Assembly: GCA_945829225.1 (NCBI GenBank)
Contig: CALZTY010000023.1
Coordinates: 1-35,761, forward strand
DNA: 35,761 nt
From: an uncultured Bacteroidales bacterium
GTDB taxonomy: Bacteria > Bacteroidota > Bacteroidia > Bacteroidales > Muribaculaceae
Direction: 5' to 3'
The first letter of the stretch is position 1. Each line of letters opens with the position of its first letter. Made by a program: the position numbers and the translations under genes. Shown one piece after another: positions 8,241-18,433 of this stretch. A model generated the notes under the pieces. That model did not search any database, had not been told where the DNA came from, and saw nothing but the letters and a program-made list of their open reading frames with translations.

Positions 8241-8902
8241 CTCCAATCGATTGGCTCCTTGCCTTGGCGTTGCAGATAATTGTTGGCTAAGGAGAAATGA
8301 TGGTTGCCGAAGAAGCCGCGATGAGCCGACAGCGGTGATGGGTGAGGCGATTCGAGGACCAAGTGGCGCGTGCGGTCGATGGTAGCGCCCTTGCGTCGCG
8401 CATAATTACCCCAGAGCATGAATACCACACCGCTGAGGTCACGCGAAATATGTGCGATGACGGCATCGGTGAATTCCTCCCAGCCTTTGCCCTGGTGCGA
8501 GCCGGCTTGCCCTGCCGCCACGGTGAGAGTGGCGTTGAGCAACAATACACCTTGGTTGCTCCAGCGACGCAGGTCGCCCGACGGGTAGGGGGTGACACCT
8601 GTGTCTGAGGCTATCTCTTTGAATATGTTTATCAATGAGGGTGGCAGTGCCACACCGTCATTCACCGAGAATGCCAAGCCGTTGGCTTGCCCCGGCTCGT
8701 GGTAGGGGTCTTGTCCGAGGATTACTACCTTGATTTTGTCAAATGCACAGGCATCAAATGCGGCAAAAATGCGCCCGGCGGGTGGATACACTGTGCCGTG
8801 ACTGTATGCCTCGCGGATGAACCCCGTGAGTTGCTCGAAGTAGGGCGAGTTGAACTCGCCGCTCATTATCCTTTGCCAACTTGGCTCTATTCTTACATAC
8901 AT
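8237..8902 (-). CDS. ung: Uracil-DNA glycosylase, family 1
   Basis: A 221-residue UDG that removes uracil from DNA as the first step of base excision repair. The catalytic water-activating motif GQDPYHEPGQANGLAFSV and the DNA-intercalating loop HPSPLSAHRGFFG are intact. The ATG at 8902 is used; the frame extends three codons to a TTG, which is an unlikely start. It is the first gene of the ung/plug/DUF3109 unit, with a four-base ATGA overlap to the plug gene, and is divergent from tRNA-Arg. Confidence 0.96.
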   Translation of the reverse strand: MYVRIEPSWQRIMSGEFNSPYFEQLTGFIREAYSHGTVYPPAGRIFAAFDACAFDKIKVVILGQDPYHEPGQANGLAFSVNDGVALPPSLINIFKEIASDTGVTPYPSGDLRRWSNQGVLLLNATLTVAAGQAGSHQGKGWEEFTDAVIAHISRDLSGVVFMLWGNYARRKGATIDRTRHLVLESPHPSPLSAHRGFFGNHHFSLANNYLQRQGKEPIDWR

Positions 8903-8915
8903 CGCTCTCAAATTT

Positions 8916-8947
8916 TTTGCAAATCTACAAAATTATGTCTAATTTTG
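8916..8947 (+). promoter_or_regulatory. Promoter of tRNA-Arg
   Basis: TTTG (8916-8919), 20 bases, TAATTTTG (8940-8947): a perfect Bacteroidetes promoter. The predicted RNA start at about 8952 lies some 22 bases before the tRNA 5' end. Confidence 0.7.
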
Positions 8948-8956
8948 CACCACAAA
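8920..8956 (-). promoter_or_regulatory. Promoter region of the ung unit
   Basis: Two consensus -7 boxes follow each other on the minus strand: TAATTTTG (8935-8928) and TAGATTTG (8927-8920). TTTG at 8956-8953 lies 17 bases before the first, a little short; the second has no clear -33 box. Confidence 0.5.
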
Positions 8957-8973
8957 AGACAAAAAAAGCACTT

Positions 8974-9045
8974 GTGCCTGTAGTTCAATGGATAGAATTG
9001 TGGATTCCGGTTCCACCGATTAGGGTTCGACTCCCTACAGGCATA
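8974..9045 (+). tRNA. tRNA-Arg (anticodon CCG)
   Basis: A 72-base cloverleaf can be folded by eye. The acceptor stem pairs GTGCCTG (8974-8980) with CAGGCAT (9038-9044) with a G-U first pair. The D stem is GTTC/GAAT, the anticodon stem GTGGA/TCCAC with loop TTCCGGT, giving anticodon CCG at 9007-9009. The T stem is TAGGG/CCCTA with loop TTCGACT. Discriminator A9045; CCA is not encoded. It decodes the CGG codon. A strong terminator hairpin follows seven bases later. Confidence 0.93.
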
Positions 9046-9052
9046 CAATAAA

Positions 9053-9087
9053 AAGCGAGCGGCTGCCCGGGAGGGAGCCGCTCGCTT
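9053..9087. terminator. Bidirectional terminator between tRNA-Arg and hppA
   Basis: A perfect 12-bp stem AAGCGAGCGGCT (9053-9064) / AGCCGCTCGCTT (9076-9087) with an 11-base loop. T-rich sequence follows on the plus strand (TATTTTGCTTT), and on the minus strand the stem ends in TTTTATTG. It can end both the tRNA transcript and hppA. Confidence 0.88.
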
Positions 9088-9106
9088 ATTTTGCTTTCGT
9101 TAATTT

Positions 9107-11314
9107 TTAGAAGATTGACCAGGCGACGGTGAGTCCTGCCATAACGATGGCTACCATCGACATGAGTTTGATGAGGATGTTGAGCGAGGGACCGGAGGTG
9201 TCCTTGAAGGGGTCGCCCACGGTGTCGCCTACGACGGTTGCGCGGTGCACGTCGCTACCCTTGCCACCGAAGTTGCCTTCCTCGACATATTTCTTGGCGT
9301 TGTCCCAGGCACCACCGGCATTAGCCATGAATATGGCGAGAACAAAGCCGGCTGAGAGACCGCCTACTAACAAGCCAATCACGCCGGGAACGCCGAATAC
9401 GATGCCCACAAGGATAGGAGCCACGATAGCCAGCAGCGATGGGAATACCATCTCGCGCTGAGCGCCCTTGGTGGATATCTGCACGCAGCGAGCGTAGTCG
9501 GGCTCGGCTTTTCCGGTGAGGATACCCTTGATTTCGCGGAATTGGCGACGCACTTCCTCGACCATATGCGAGGCGGCGCGTCCTACAGCGTTCATGGTGA
9601 GACCGCAGAAGAGGAATGCCATCATAGCGCCGATGAACATACCCGAGAGCACGGTGGGGTTCATCAAGGTGACGTCAAAGTAGGTCATGAAGTCGGTGAA
9701 TGAGGCATCGTGCAGGGGCTTGGTGACTCCGTCGGGCATCTCGAGGACTGTCTGTCCCAGGCGGCTCATACCGATGCGGATTTCCTCGACATATGAGGCA
9801 AGGAGGGCAAGCCCGGTGAGGGCAGCGGAACCAATGGCAAAGCCCTTGCCGGTGGCGGCAGTGGTGTTGCCCAGCGAGTCGAGGGCATCGGTGCGTCGGC
9901 GTACATCGGAACCCAAGCCGCTCATCTCGGCGTTACCACCTGCATTATCTGCGATGGGACCATAAGCATCGGTTGCGAGGGTGATACCCAGAGTTGACAG
10001 CATACCCACGGCGGCTATACCTATGCCATAGAGACCCATGCTCACGTTGCTGAGGTCAAAGCCCGAGGCAAACCAATAGGAGAGGATAATGCCGGCTACG
10101 ACGGCTATCACCGGGATAGCAGTTGACACCATGCCCAAGCCGATGCCCGAGATGATGACGGTAGCCGGACCGGTCTTGCCACTCTCCGAGAGGCGCTGTG
10201 TGGGCTTGTAGGATTGAGAAGTGTAGTACTCGGTGGAGCGTCCTATGACTATGCCTACGAGGAGCCCGACAACTACCGACATTGATACCCATACCCAATT
10301 GTTGAGACCCAAGAGCCACAAAATGAGGAATGTAGCACCGACAATAAGGGCGCTACTGAGGTTGGTGCCGAGGGAAAGAGAGCCGAGGAGGTTGCGCATG
10401 GTGGCGTCCTCGCGGGTGCGCACGGCAAAGATGCCGATGATCGAGAGAATGATGCCCACGGCAGCGATGAGCATGGGAGCGATGACCGCCTTCATCTGCA
10501 TGGAGACATCGCCGCAAGTCATATATGCTGCAGCGCCCAGAGCGGCTGTGGCAAGTATAGAACCGCAATACGACTCGTAGAGGTCGGCGCCCATACCGGC
10601 TACGTCGCCCACGTTATCGCCCACATTATCGGCGATAGTGGCGGGGTTGCGAGGGTCATCCTCGGGGATGCCGGCTTCGACCTTGCCAACAAGGTCGGCA
10701 CCCACATCGGCAGCCTTGGTGTAGATACCGCCGCCGACACGAGCGAATAGAGCCTGAGTGGAGGCGCCCATGCCGAAGGTGAGCATCGTGGTGGTAATCA
10801 TACACAACTTGGCGGTCTCAGCCTCGCCGGGAGCGACGTCCACACAATAGTTGAGCAGGATGTACCAAAATGATATATCCAGCAGACCGAGTCCGACTAC
10901 TACCATACCCATCACGGCACCGCTGCGGAATGCTACGCGCAAGCCGCCGTTGAGCGAGCGTCGAGCCGCATTGGCGGTGCGTGCCGAGGCATACGTGGCT
11001 GTCTTCATTCCCAAGAAGCCCGCAAGTCCCGAGAAAAAGCCACCGGTGAGGAAGGCTACCGGCACCCAGGGATTTTGCAGGTTAAACCCATAAGCCATGA
11101 CTGAGAATAGTATCACCAGACCTAGAAATACCAAGCCGACGACCTTGTACTGCTGTTTCAAATAGGACATGGCGCCTTGGCGCACATATCCCGCAATCTT
11201 TTGCATTGTCTCGGTGCCCTCGCTCTCGCGCAGCATGTGGCGGTAGAAATACCACGCCAGCGCCAACGCTATGATGGATGCTGCGGGCACAATCCAGAAA
11301 ATTGAGTGTTCCAT
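9107..11314 (-). CDS. hppA: Membrane-bound cation-pumping pyrophosphatase, K+-dependent type
   Basis: A 735-residue, about 16-helix membrane pyrophosphatase that couples PPi hydrolysis to cation export. The catalytic acidic segments are clear: KAADVGADLVGKVEAGIPED, DDPRNPATIADNVGDNVGD and the C-terminal DTVGDPFKDTSGPS. At the position that separates K+-dependent from K+-independent enzymes it reads GNTTAATGKG, with Ala486 and Gly489 instead of Lys and Thr, so it falls in the K+-dependent class, which includes Na+- and dual Na+,H+-pumping enzymes; a Bacteroides enzyme of the dual type is known. The pumped ion was not resolved here. Divergent from a PiT phosphate transporter. Confidence 0.95.
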   Translation of the reverse strand: MEHSIFWIVPAASIIALALAWYFYRHMLRESEGTETMQKIAGYVRQGAMSYLKQQYKVVGLVFLGLVILFSVMAYGFNLQNPWVPVAFLTGGFFSGLAGFLGMKTATYASARTANAARRSLNGGLRVAFRSGAVMGMVVVGLGLLDISFWYILLNYCVDVAPGEAETAKLCMITTTMLTFGMGASTQALFARVGGGIYTKAADVGADLVGKVEAGIPEDDPRNPATIADNVGDNVGDVAGMGADLYESYCGSILATAALGAAAYMTCGDVSMQMKAVIAPMLIAAVGIILSIIGIFAVRTREDATMRNLLGSLSLGTNLSSALIVGATFLILWLLGLNNWVWVSMSVVVGLLVGIVIGRSTEYYTSQSYKPTQRLSESGKTGPATVIISGIGLGMVSTAIPVIAVVAGIILSYWFASGFDLSNVSMGLYGIGIAAVGMLSTLGITLATDAYGPIADNAGGNAEMSGLGSDVRRRTDALDSLGNTTAATGKGFAIGSAALTGLALLASYVEEIRIGMSRLGQTVLEMPDGVTKPLHDASFTDFMTYFDVTLMNPTVLSGMFIGAMMAFLFCGLTMNAVGRAASHMVEEVRRQFREIKGILTGKAEPDYARCVQISTKGAQREMVFPSLLAIVAPILVGIVFGVPGVIGLLVGGLSAGFVLAIFMANAGGAWDNAKKYVEEGNFGGKGSDVHRATVVGDTVGDPFKDTSGPSLNILIKLMSMVAIVMAGLTVAWSIF

Positions 11315-11339
11315 GTGTTATTAGTTATACAATTTGGTA

Positions 11340-11372
11340 CAAATTTACAAAAATCATGGCATACGCGCCAAA
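11340..11372 (-). promoter_or_regulatory. Promoter of hppA
   Basis: Minus strand TTTG (11372-11369), 21 bases, TAAATTTG (11347-11340), a perfect consensus. The transcript would have a leader of about 20 bases. For the divergent phosphate transporter only a partial -7 box (ATATTTG near 11448-11454) is visible. Confidence 0.68.
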
Positions 11373-11477
11373 TATTTTTTGGCTTGTTTCCAAATAGTGA
11401 AACAATAAAGTAATAAAGATGAAACATTTTTGTAACAAATAAGCGAGATATTTGCAACAGAATTAAAAAGACACAGA

Positions 11478-13733
11478 ATGGACTTATTGTTTTTAGGAAT
11501 CATCTTATTCCTGTTCGTGCTGGCGATATTCGACTTGACAGTCGGAGTAAGTAACGATGCCGTGAATTTTTTGACCTCGGCGATAGGCACCAAGGCGGCA
11601 AAATTTCGCACAATCATTATCATAGCCGCGGTGGGTGTATTTGCCGGCGCGGTGATGAGCAACGGTATGATGGATATTGCTCGGCACGGTATCTTCCGCC
11701 CCGAGCATTTCTCATTTTACGACCTCATATGTATATATATGGCGGTGATGGTCACCGATATCATCTTGCTCGATGTGTTCAACTCACTTGGTATGCCCAC
11801 ATCGACCACTGTATCGATGGTCTTTGAGTTGCTGGGCGCAGCCTTTGCTGTATCGGTGGTCAAGATGGCTGATGCCGGCGCCGGCTTGGGAATGATGGAC
11901 TTCCTCAATACCGAGAAGGCGCTGTCGGTGATAATCGGTATCTTCCTGTCGGTGGCTATAGCATTCATATTCGGCACCGTGGTGCAGTTCATAGCGCGCA
12001 TGGTGTTCTCCTTTGGTTACAATCGCAATCTCAAGTGGAAAATCGGCATTTATGGCGGTTTAGCCACCACTGCTATCATATATTTCTTGTTGCTCAAGGG
12101 TGCCAAGGATATGTCGTGGATGACTCCCGAACTCAAGGCTTGGATTAAGGCAAACACATGGCTGATACTTGGCGCAAGTTTTGTGGTGTGCTCGGTAGTG
12201 ATGCAGTTGTTGCATTGGCTGCGAGTCAATGTGCTCAAGGTGGTGGTGCTCATCGGCACCTTCGCCTTGGCGATGGCATTTGCCGGTAACGACTTGGTCA
12301 ACTTCATTGGCGTGCCTTTGGCTGGCTATTCCTCGTATAGCGACTATGTGGCTAATGGAGCCGGCGAACCTACGACGTTTATGATGGGCTCGCTCAACGA
12401 GTCGGCAAACACTCCCGTGGGCTTCCTCCTCGCCGCCGGTGTCATCATGGTCGTTGCATTGGCAACTTCCAAGAAGGCGCATAATGTTACCAAGACAGCC
12501 ATCGGCTTGGGTAGCCAAACCGGCGGCGATGAAATCTTCGGCTCGTCGCGCATCGCTCGCAGTATAGTGCGCATGTCGCTGTCGGTGCACTCGTGGCTCG
12601 AGCGCTATATCCCGCGTCGGGTATTGGCATGGCTGAGCCGTCGCTTCGATACCTCACAAATGACCCTGGAGCAGGGTGCAGCCTTCGACCTGGTGCGTGG
12701 CTCGGTCAACTTGATGCTTGCCGGCATGCTCATTGCCGCCGGTACATCGATGAAGTTACCCTTGTCCACGACCTTCGTAACATTTATGGTAGCGATGGGT
12801 ACCTCGCTTGCCGACCGCGCCTGGGGGCGCGAGAGCGCTATCTTCCGCATCACCGGTGTTATCTCGGTGGTGGGTGGATGGTTCATCACTGCCGGCGTGG
12901 CATTTATAGGCGCTGCACTCGTCGCCTCGTTGATGTATTGGGGCGGTGCATGGGCTATGATACCCATCGGTGTGGTCGCCTTGGCGCTTATCATCCGCAG
13001 CAATCTGCGTTACAAGGCTATGAAGCAGGAAGATGAGACCGATACTCTCTTCCAAACCATCTTGACTACCGAGGATGCATCGAGCACTTGGGGCTTGCTC
13101 AATATGTATATCGACCAACATCGTTGCAAGTTTGTGGAATTTGCCTCGGCATCGTATATGGATATCACACAGGGCTTTATCAAGGACGATGTGAAGACCT
13201 TGAGCAAAGTCGATCGCGAACTTGACCGCGAGAAGCAGGTACTGAAGAGCGCTCGTCGCAAGGAGACGCTATGCTTGCGACGCATACCCGCCGAGGTGGC
13301 TATCACCAAGAGCGCGTGGTTCCACCTGTCCAACAACTCGTGCTTGGCAATGAATTACAATCTGCGGCGTATGGCTGAGGTGTGCAAGGAGCATGTGGAG
13401 AATAATTTCCATCCTCTGCCACGCATGTTTGGCGAGGCATTCGAGCCGCTACGTGCTATGATAATGGATGTGATGAAGGAGACAATCGCCCTCGATGGAG
13501 TTAATGATGTGCGCGAGATTGCAGCGCTACGCACCCGCTGTGATGCTATCAAGGATGCCTTGTCGGCTGAGTGCCGCAGTGTCTATGACTACCTGCGCAG
13601 CGCGGCTCCCGACCGCATGACAGTCACCTATGTGTATCTCAATTTGTTGCAAGAGTCTCGCGAGATGGTGTCATCGTTGCGCAAATTGCTCAGCGCCCGC
13701 TCGATGCTCCACACCGATGTTACTCCGGCATGA
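11478..13733 (+). CDS. PiT-family inorganic phosphate transporter with PhoU-like C-terminal domain
   Basis: A 751-residue protein, longer than the roughly 500 residues of E. coli PitA. Residues 1 to about 510 are a polytopic membrane domain with the duplicated PiT signature, first copy GVSNDAVNFLTSAIGTKAA and second copy LPLSTTFVTFMVAMGTSLADRAWG. Residues from about 510 to 751 are soluble and helical and resemble the PhoU/DUF47 fold often paired with PiT transporters, suggesting built-in regulation. The family moves metal-phosphate or Na+/H+-phosphate. It is divergent from hppA, whose product releases phosphate, and its stop is two bases from the converging uvrB stop. Confidence 0.9.
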   Translation: MDLLFLGIILFLFVLAIFDLTVGVSNDAVNFLTSAIGTKAAKFRTIIIIAAVGVFAGAVMSNGMMDIARHGIFRPEHFSFYDLICIYMAVMVTDIILLDVFNSLGMPTSTTVSMVFELLGAAFAVSVVKMADAGAGLGMMDFLNTEKALSVIIGIFLSVAIAFIFGTVVQFIARMVFSFGYNRNLKWKIGIYGGLATTAIIYFLLLKGAKDMSWMTPELKAWIKANTWLILGASFVVCSVVMQLLHWLRVNVLKVVVLIGTFALAMAFAGNDLVNFIGVPLAGYSSYSDYVANGAGEPTTFMMGSLNESANTPVGFLLAAGVIMVVALATSKKAHNVTKTAIGLGSQTGGDEIFGSSRIARSIVRMSLSVHSWLERYIPRRVLAWLSRRFDTSQMTLEQGAAFDLVRGSVNLMLAGMLIAAGTSMKLPLSTTFVTFMVAMGTSLADRAWGRESAIFRITGVISVVGGWFITAGVAFIGAALVASLMYWGGAWAMIPIGVVALALIIRSNLRYKAMKQEDETDTLFQTILTTEDASSTWGLLNMYIDQHRCKFVEFASASYMDITQGFIKDDVKTLSKVDRELDREKQVLKSARRKETLCLRRIPAEVAITKSAWFHLSNNSCLAMNYNLRRMAEVCKEHVENNFHPLPRMFGEAFEPLRAMIMDVMKETIALDGVNDVREIAALRTRCDAIKDALSAECRSVYDYLRSAAPDRMTVTYVYLNLLQESREMVSSLRKLLSARSMLHTDVTPA

Positions 13734-13735
13734 TG

Positions 13736-15790
<2,055 letters not shown>

Positions 15791-15814
15791 CTTTCTCCTT
15801 TTGTTTTCCAACCG

Positions 15815-15846
15815 CAAAGGTAATAAAATTACCACTAAAGCACAAA
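15815..15846 (-). promoter_or_regulatory. Promoter of uvrB
   Basis: Minus strand TTTG (15846-15843), 20 bases, TACCTTTG (15822-15815), a perfect consensus, about 25 bases upstream of the ATG. The rest of the 299-base uvrB/fimbrial intergenic region holds the fimbrial promoter and otherwise only AT-rich sequence. Confidence 0.7.
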
Positions 15847-16005
15847 CAATATTTGCGATGAACATTGGGAAAATGCTTAGTGTCAAATTGTTACCGTAAT
15901 TTAGATTTTGATGAAAAATTGTCATTATGTTATAATCGTTAATTATACATTGTCAATTGGCTGTAAATCATAGATTTGTAATGGGTAGTGAAACTCCGTA
16001 AAAAA

Positions 16006-16037
16006 TTTGCCGGAATTCGGAAAAATGTGTAAATTTG
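16006..16037 (+). promoter_or_regulatory. Promoter of the fimbrial operon
   Basis: TTTG (16006-16009), 20 bases, TAAATTTG (16030-16037), a perfect consensus, 52 bases before the DUF3575 gene. A second exact -7 match, TAGATTTG (15971-15978), lies upstream with only TTG 18 bases before it. Confidence 0.68.
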
Positions 16038-16089
16038 CAAACTTATTGAAATTTGAGTATTTATCATAACGATAGTCTTTGATTTTCGG

Positions 16090-17343
16090 ATGCAGATTGG
16101 CTTGAGAATATTATTTGCAATAGCGATGCTTTGGACGGGATTTTGTGCACAGGCACTGGTCACCGACACTGCGTCCGTGCAATTCGGTCAAGGGCGAGTC
16201 ACTCCATTGGATGGAGGTGCTCATCTGCAGACAATAGCCGAGCGTATCCAATCTCGTGCGACCGACTCACTGCTCCGACTTCAGGGCATTACCATCATAG
16301 GCGCAGCCTCGCCTGAGGGCTCTATTGGCATCAACCGCCGACTTTCAGAGCGTCGAGCCCTCTTTGTCCAAGATTACCTTCATGAGCATGCCGAGGTGCC
16401 CGATTCGCTGATGTCCTACTCATATGTCGGGCGAGACTGGCAGGGCTTGCTCGAGTTGGTCCGCGCCGACAGCGCTGTGCCCTTCTATGACGAGACTGTG
16501 GCTCTCATCGAGGAAATTATAGACAACGGAGGCGAGCCATTTGATGGCTTGGATGCCCTCACTTGGCTCAAGCAATTGCGAGGTGGCAAGCCTTATAACT
16601 ATCTGTATAACAATATATTCCCCATATTGCGAGCCACGCGCATGCATCTGTATTATGCCTCGATGTTGCGCAAACTCGAGCGTGGAGTGCTCGCCGTGCC
16701 GACCATCACTACCGGTGACGTGGCAAGTGTGCCACCGGGCATCAACCCGGTTGATATCTACAAGGCAGCACCGACAGCATCATCGAGCCTCTATTTGGGA
16801 CTGAAAACCAATATGCTATACGATGCAGCGCTGCTGCCCAATATCGGCGCCGAGTTGTATGTGGGCTCAAACCTCTCGGTGACAGCCAATTGGATGTATG
16901 GCTGGTGGAATTGCGACAGTCGCCACCACTATTGGCGAGCCTACGGCGGCGATGTGGGTATGCGCTACTGGCTCTCGCATAGTAAACCCCTCACGGGACA
17001 CCACATCGGCGTGTACGGTCAGATGCTCACCTACGACTTCGAGTGGGGCGGCAAGGGCTATATGGGCGGTGTGCCGGGCGGCTCGCTGTGGGATAAGGCT
17101 CACTGGGGCGCCGGCATCGAGTATGGCTTTGCTCTCCCGATTGCTCGCCGTCTCAACATCGATTTCACCATAGGCTTGGGTTACCTTGGCGGCGAGTACC
17201 GCGAGTACATACCCATCGACGATTGCTATGTGTGGCAAGCCACTAAGTATCGTCACTGGTGGGGACCTACCAAGGTGGAAATATCCTTGGTGTGGCTCAT
17301 TGGGCGAGATAATTACAATAAGGCGAAAGGAGGTGAGCGATGA
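16090..17343 (+). CDS. DUF3575 outer-membrane protein of fimbrial locus
   Basis: A 417-residue protein with signal peptide (1 to about 22, ending CAQALV). Residues about 35-115 resemble an OmpA-like peptidoglycan-binding half (IIGAASPEGSIGINRRLSERRA, like the ASPEG...N..LS..RA pattern of such domains). Residues about 220-417 form the DUF3575 domain, an aromatic-rich beta barrel starting SSLYLGLKTNMLYDAALLPN. Family knowledge: DUF3575 proteins open many Bacteroidales fimbrillin operons and probably sit in the outer membrane; their role in pilus assembly is not established. The stop overlaps the next start as ATGA. Confidence 0.85.
   Translation: MQIGLRILFAIAMLWTGFCAQALVTDTASVQFGQGRVTPLDGGAHLQTIAERIQSRATDSLLRLQGITIIGAASPEGSIGINRRLSERRALFVQDYLHEHAEVPDSLMSYSYVGRDWQGLLELVRADSAVPFYDETVALIEEIIDNGGEPFDGLDALTWLKQLRGGKPYNYLYNNIFPILRATRMHLYYASMLRKLERGVLAVPTITTGDVASVPPGINPVDIYKAAPTASSSLYLGLKTNMLYDAALLPNIGAELYVGSNLSVTANWMYGWWNCDSRHHYWRAYGGDVGMRYWLSHSKPLTGHHIGVYGQMLTYDFEWGGKGYMGGVPGGSLWDKAHWGAGIEYGFALPIARRLNIDFTIGLGYLGGEYREYIPIDDCYVWQATKYRHWWGPTKVEISLVWLIGRDNYNKAKGGER
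17326..17336 (+). promoter_or_regulatory. Strong Shine-Dalgarno site before the DUF5119 gene
   Basis: AAAGGAGGTGA lies three bases before the ATG at 17340, inside the last codons of the DUF3575 gene. It is nearly fully complementary to the 16S rRNA 3' end. Such sites are rare in Bacteroidota, whose anti-SD is largely hidden on the ribosome. Confidence 0.6.
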
Positions 17344-18383
17344 AGCACATCGCTAACTTCTTGTCGCTCATTGTGTTGATGATGGCGGCAACCGGTTGTG
17401 AGCACAAGGAATTGTGCCTGCATCACGAGCATGTCGACTACTCGCGCCTGCGTGTAAATGTCGATTGGACAGATTTCCTGCCATTTGAGACCCCGACGGG
17501 CATGACCGTAGCTATGTATCCTCGCGATGGCAAGGAGCCGATAGTTGCGCTTACCAACAATATCGATTATGCCGTGTTGTCGCTTCCCGAGGGCACATAT
17601 GATATGCTCGTGTACAATCAGAGTATCTCGGAGTTTGGCTCCATGCACTTCAGCGATATGGAAAATTTTGCCGAGTCGAAGGTCATAGGGGCTGCCACGT
17701 CATCGCGCTGGTATATAAGCCGCCTCCCCGAGGAGACAGTCATCGCCCAGCCCGAGTGGCTCGGCTTGGAAGTACAGACAGGCTTGCAAGTGACCTCGCG
17801 CATGGTCGAGAAGACCAATGAATATATCGCACAAAGCCTTGGAGGTAGAGCCGATGGCGACACGGTGCTCACCACAGCCTATACGCGCAACGTGATATCG
17901 ACGCTCCGGGTCAACGTGCACATCAAGGGCATCCACAATCTGCGAGCCTCGCGTGCATCCATTACCGGCATGGCAAACGGCTATATGCTCGGCAAGAATT
18001 GCCCCGCGAGCGGAATTGCTACCCAGTTGCTCGAGACATGGAGCATCGAGGTGGATAAAGCCGACCCCACGCAGGGTGTGATAACGGCGTTGATTACGAG
18101 TTTCGGCTTGCCTGCCGGTCATGCCGGCGAGGAAGACGAAAACGAGTTAATGCTGTCGCTACTGCTTGTCGATGGCAAGACTGTGCTCGACTTTTCATTT
18201 GCCGTAGGTGACAAATTTGAGTACGAGGAGGGTCTCGGGACCCATGTGCGCCTGGCGTTGCGATTGAATTTGGACTTGGAAACGACCTTACCCGACGTCA
18301 AGCCCGAGGGTGGCGGTTCAAGTGGCTTCGATGCAACCATCGACGACTGGGGTGATGAAGAAGACTATGATATCGGTATGTAA
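17340..18383 (+). CDS. DUF5119-type fimbrial lipoprotein (FimB/Mfa2-like)
   Basis: A 347-residue lipoprotein: the signal peptide ends in the lipobox AATGC with lipidated Cys20. The N-terminal mature part ELCLHHEHVDYSRLRVNVDW is the DUF5119 start pattern, followed by two beta-sandwich halves related to the FimB/Mfa2 anchor proteins. The C-terminus is acidic (DDWGDEEDYDIGM). Inferred role: anchor or length regulator of the pilus made by the fimbrillin encoded next. It overlaps the DUF3575 stop by four bases (ATGA) and carries an unusually good Shine-Dalgarno site. Confidence 0.83.
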   Translation: MKHIANFLSLIVLMMAATGCEHKELCLHHEHVDYSRLRVNVDWTDFLPFETPTGMTVAMYPRDGKEPIVALTNNIDYAVLSLPEGTYDMLVYNQSISEFGSMHFSDMENFAESKVIGAATSSRWYISRLPEETVIAQPEWLGLEVQTGLQVTSRMVEKTNEYIAQSLGGRADGDTVLTTAYTRNVISTLRVNVHIKGIHNLRASRASITGMANGYMLGKNCPASGIATQLLETWSIEVDKADPTQGVITALITSFGLPAGHAGEEDENELMLSLLLVDGKTVLDFSFAVGDKFEYEEGLGTHVRLALRLNLDLETTLPDVKPEGGGSSGFDATIDDWGDEEDYDIGM

Positions 18384-18433
18384 AAATAAGTAAATCAAAT
18401 AAATAATTATTAACTGTTTAAAACCATTCATTT

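Noticed and set aside
15791-15925. 45-residue N-terminal extension of UvrB with a hydrophobic stretch
   Set aside because: UvrB is cytoplasmic and starts MDFKLTCQYEP. The extension contains the predicted promoter (15815-15846), and AGGAGAAAG precedes the ATG at 15790.
15934-16073. Possible invertible promoter upstream of the fimbrial operon, flanked by ATCGTTA and TAACGAT
   Set aside because: Phase-variable promoters are common before Bacteroidales surface operons, but the repeats are only seven bases, expected by chance at this length, and no recombinase gene is nearby.
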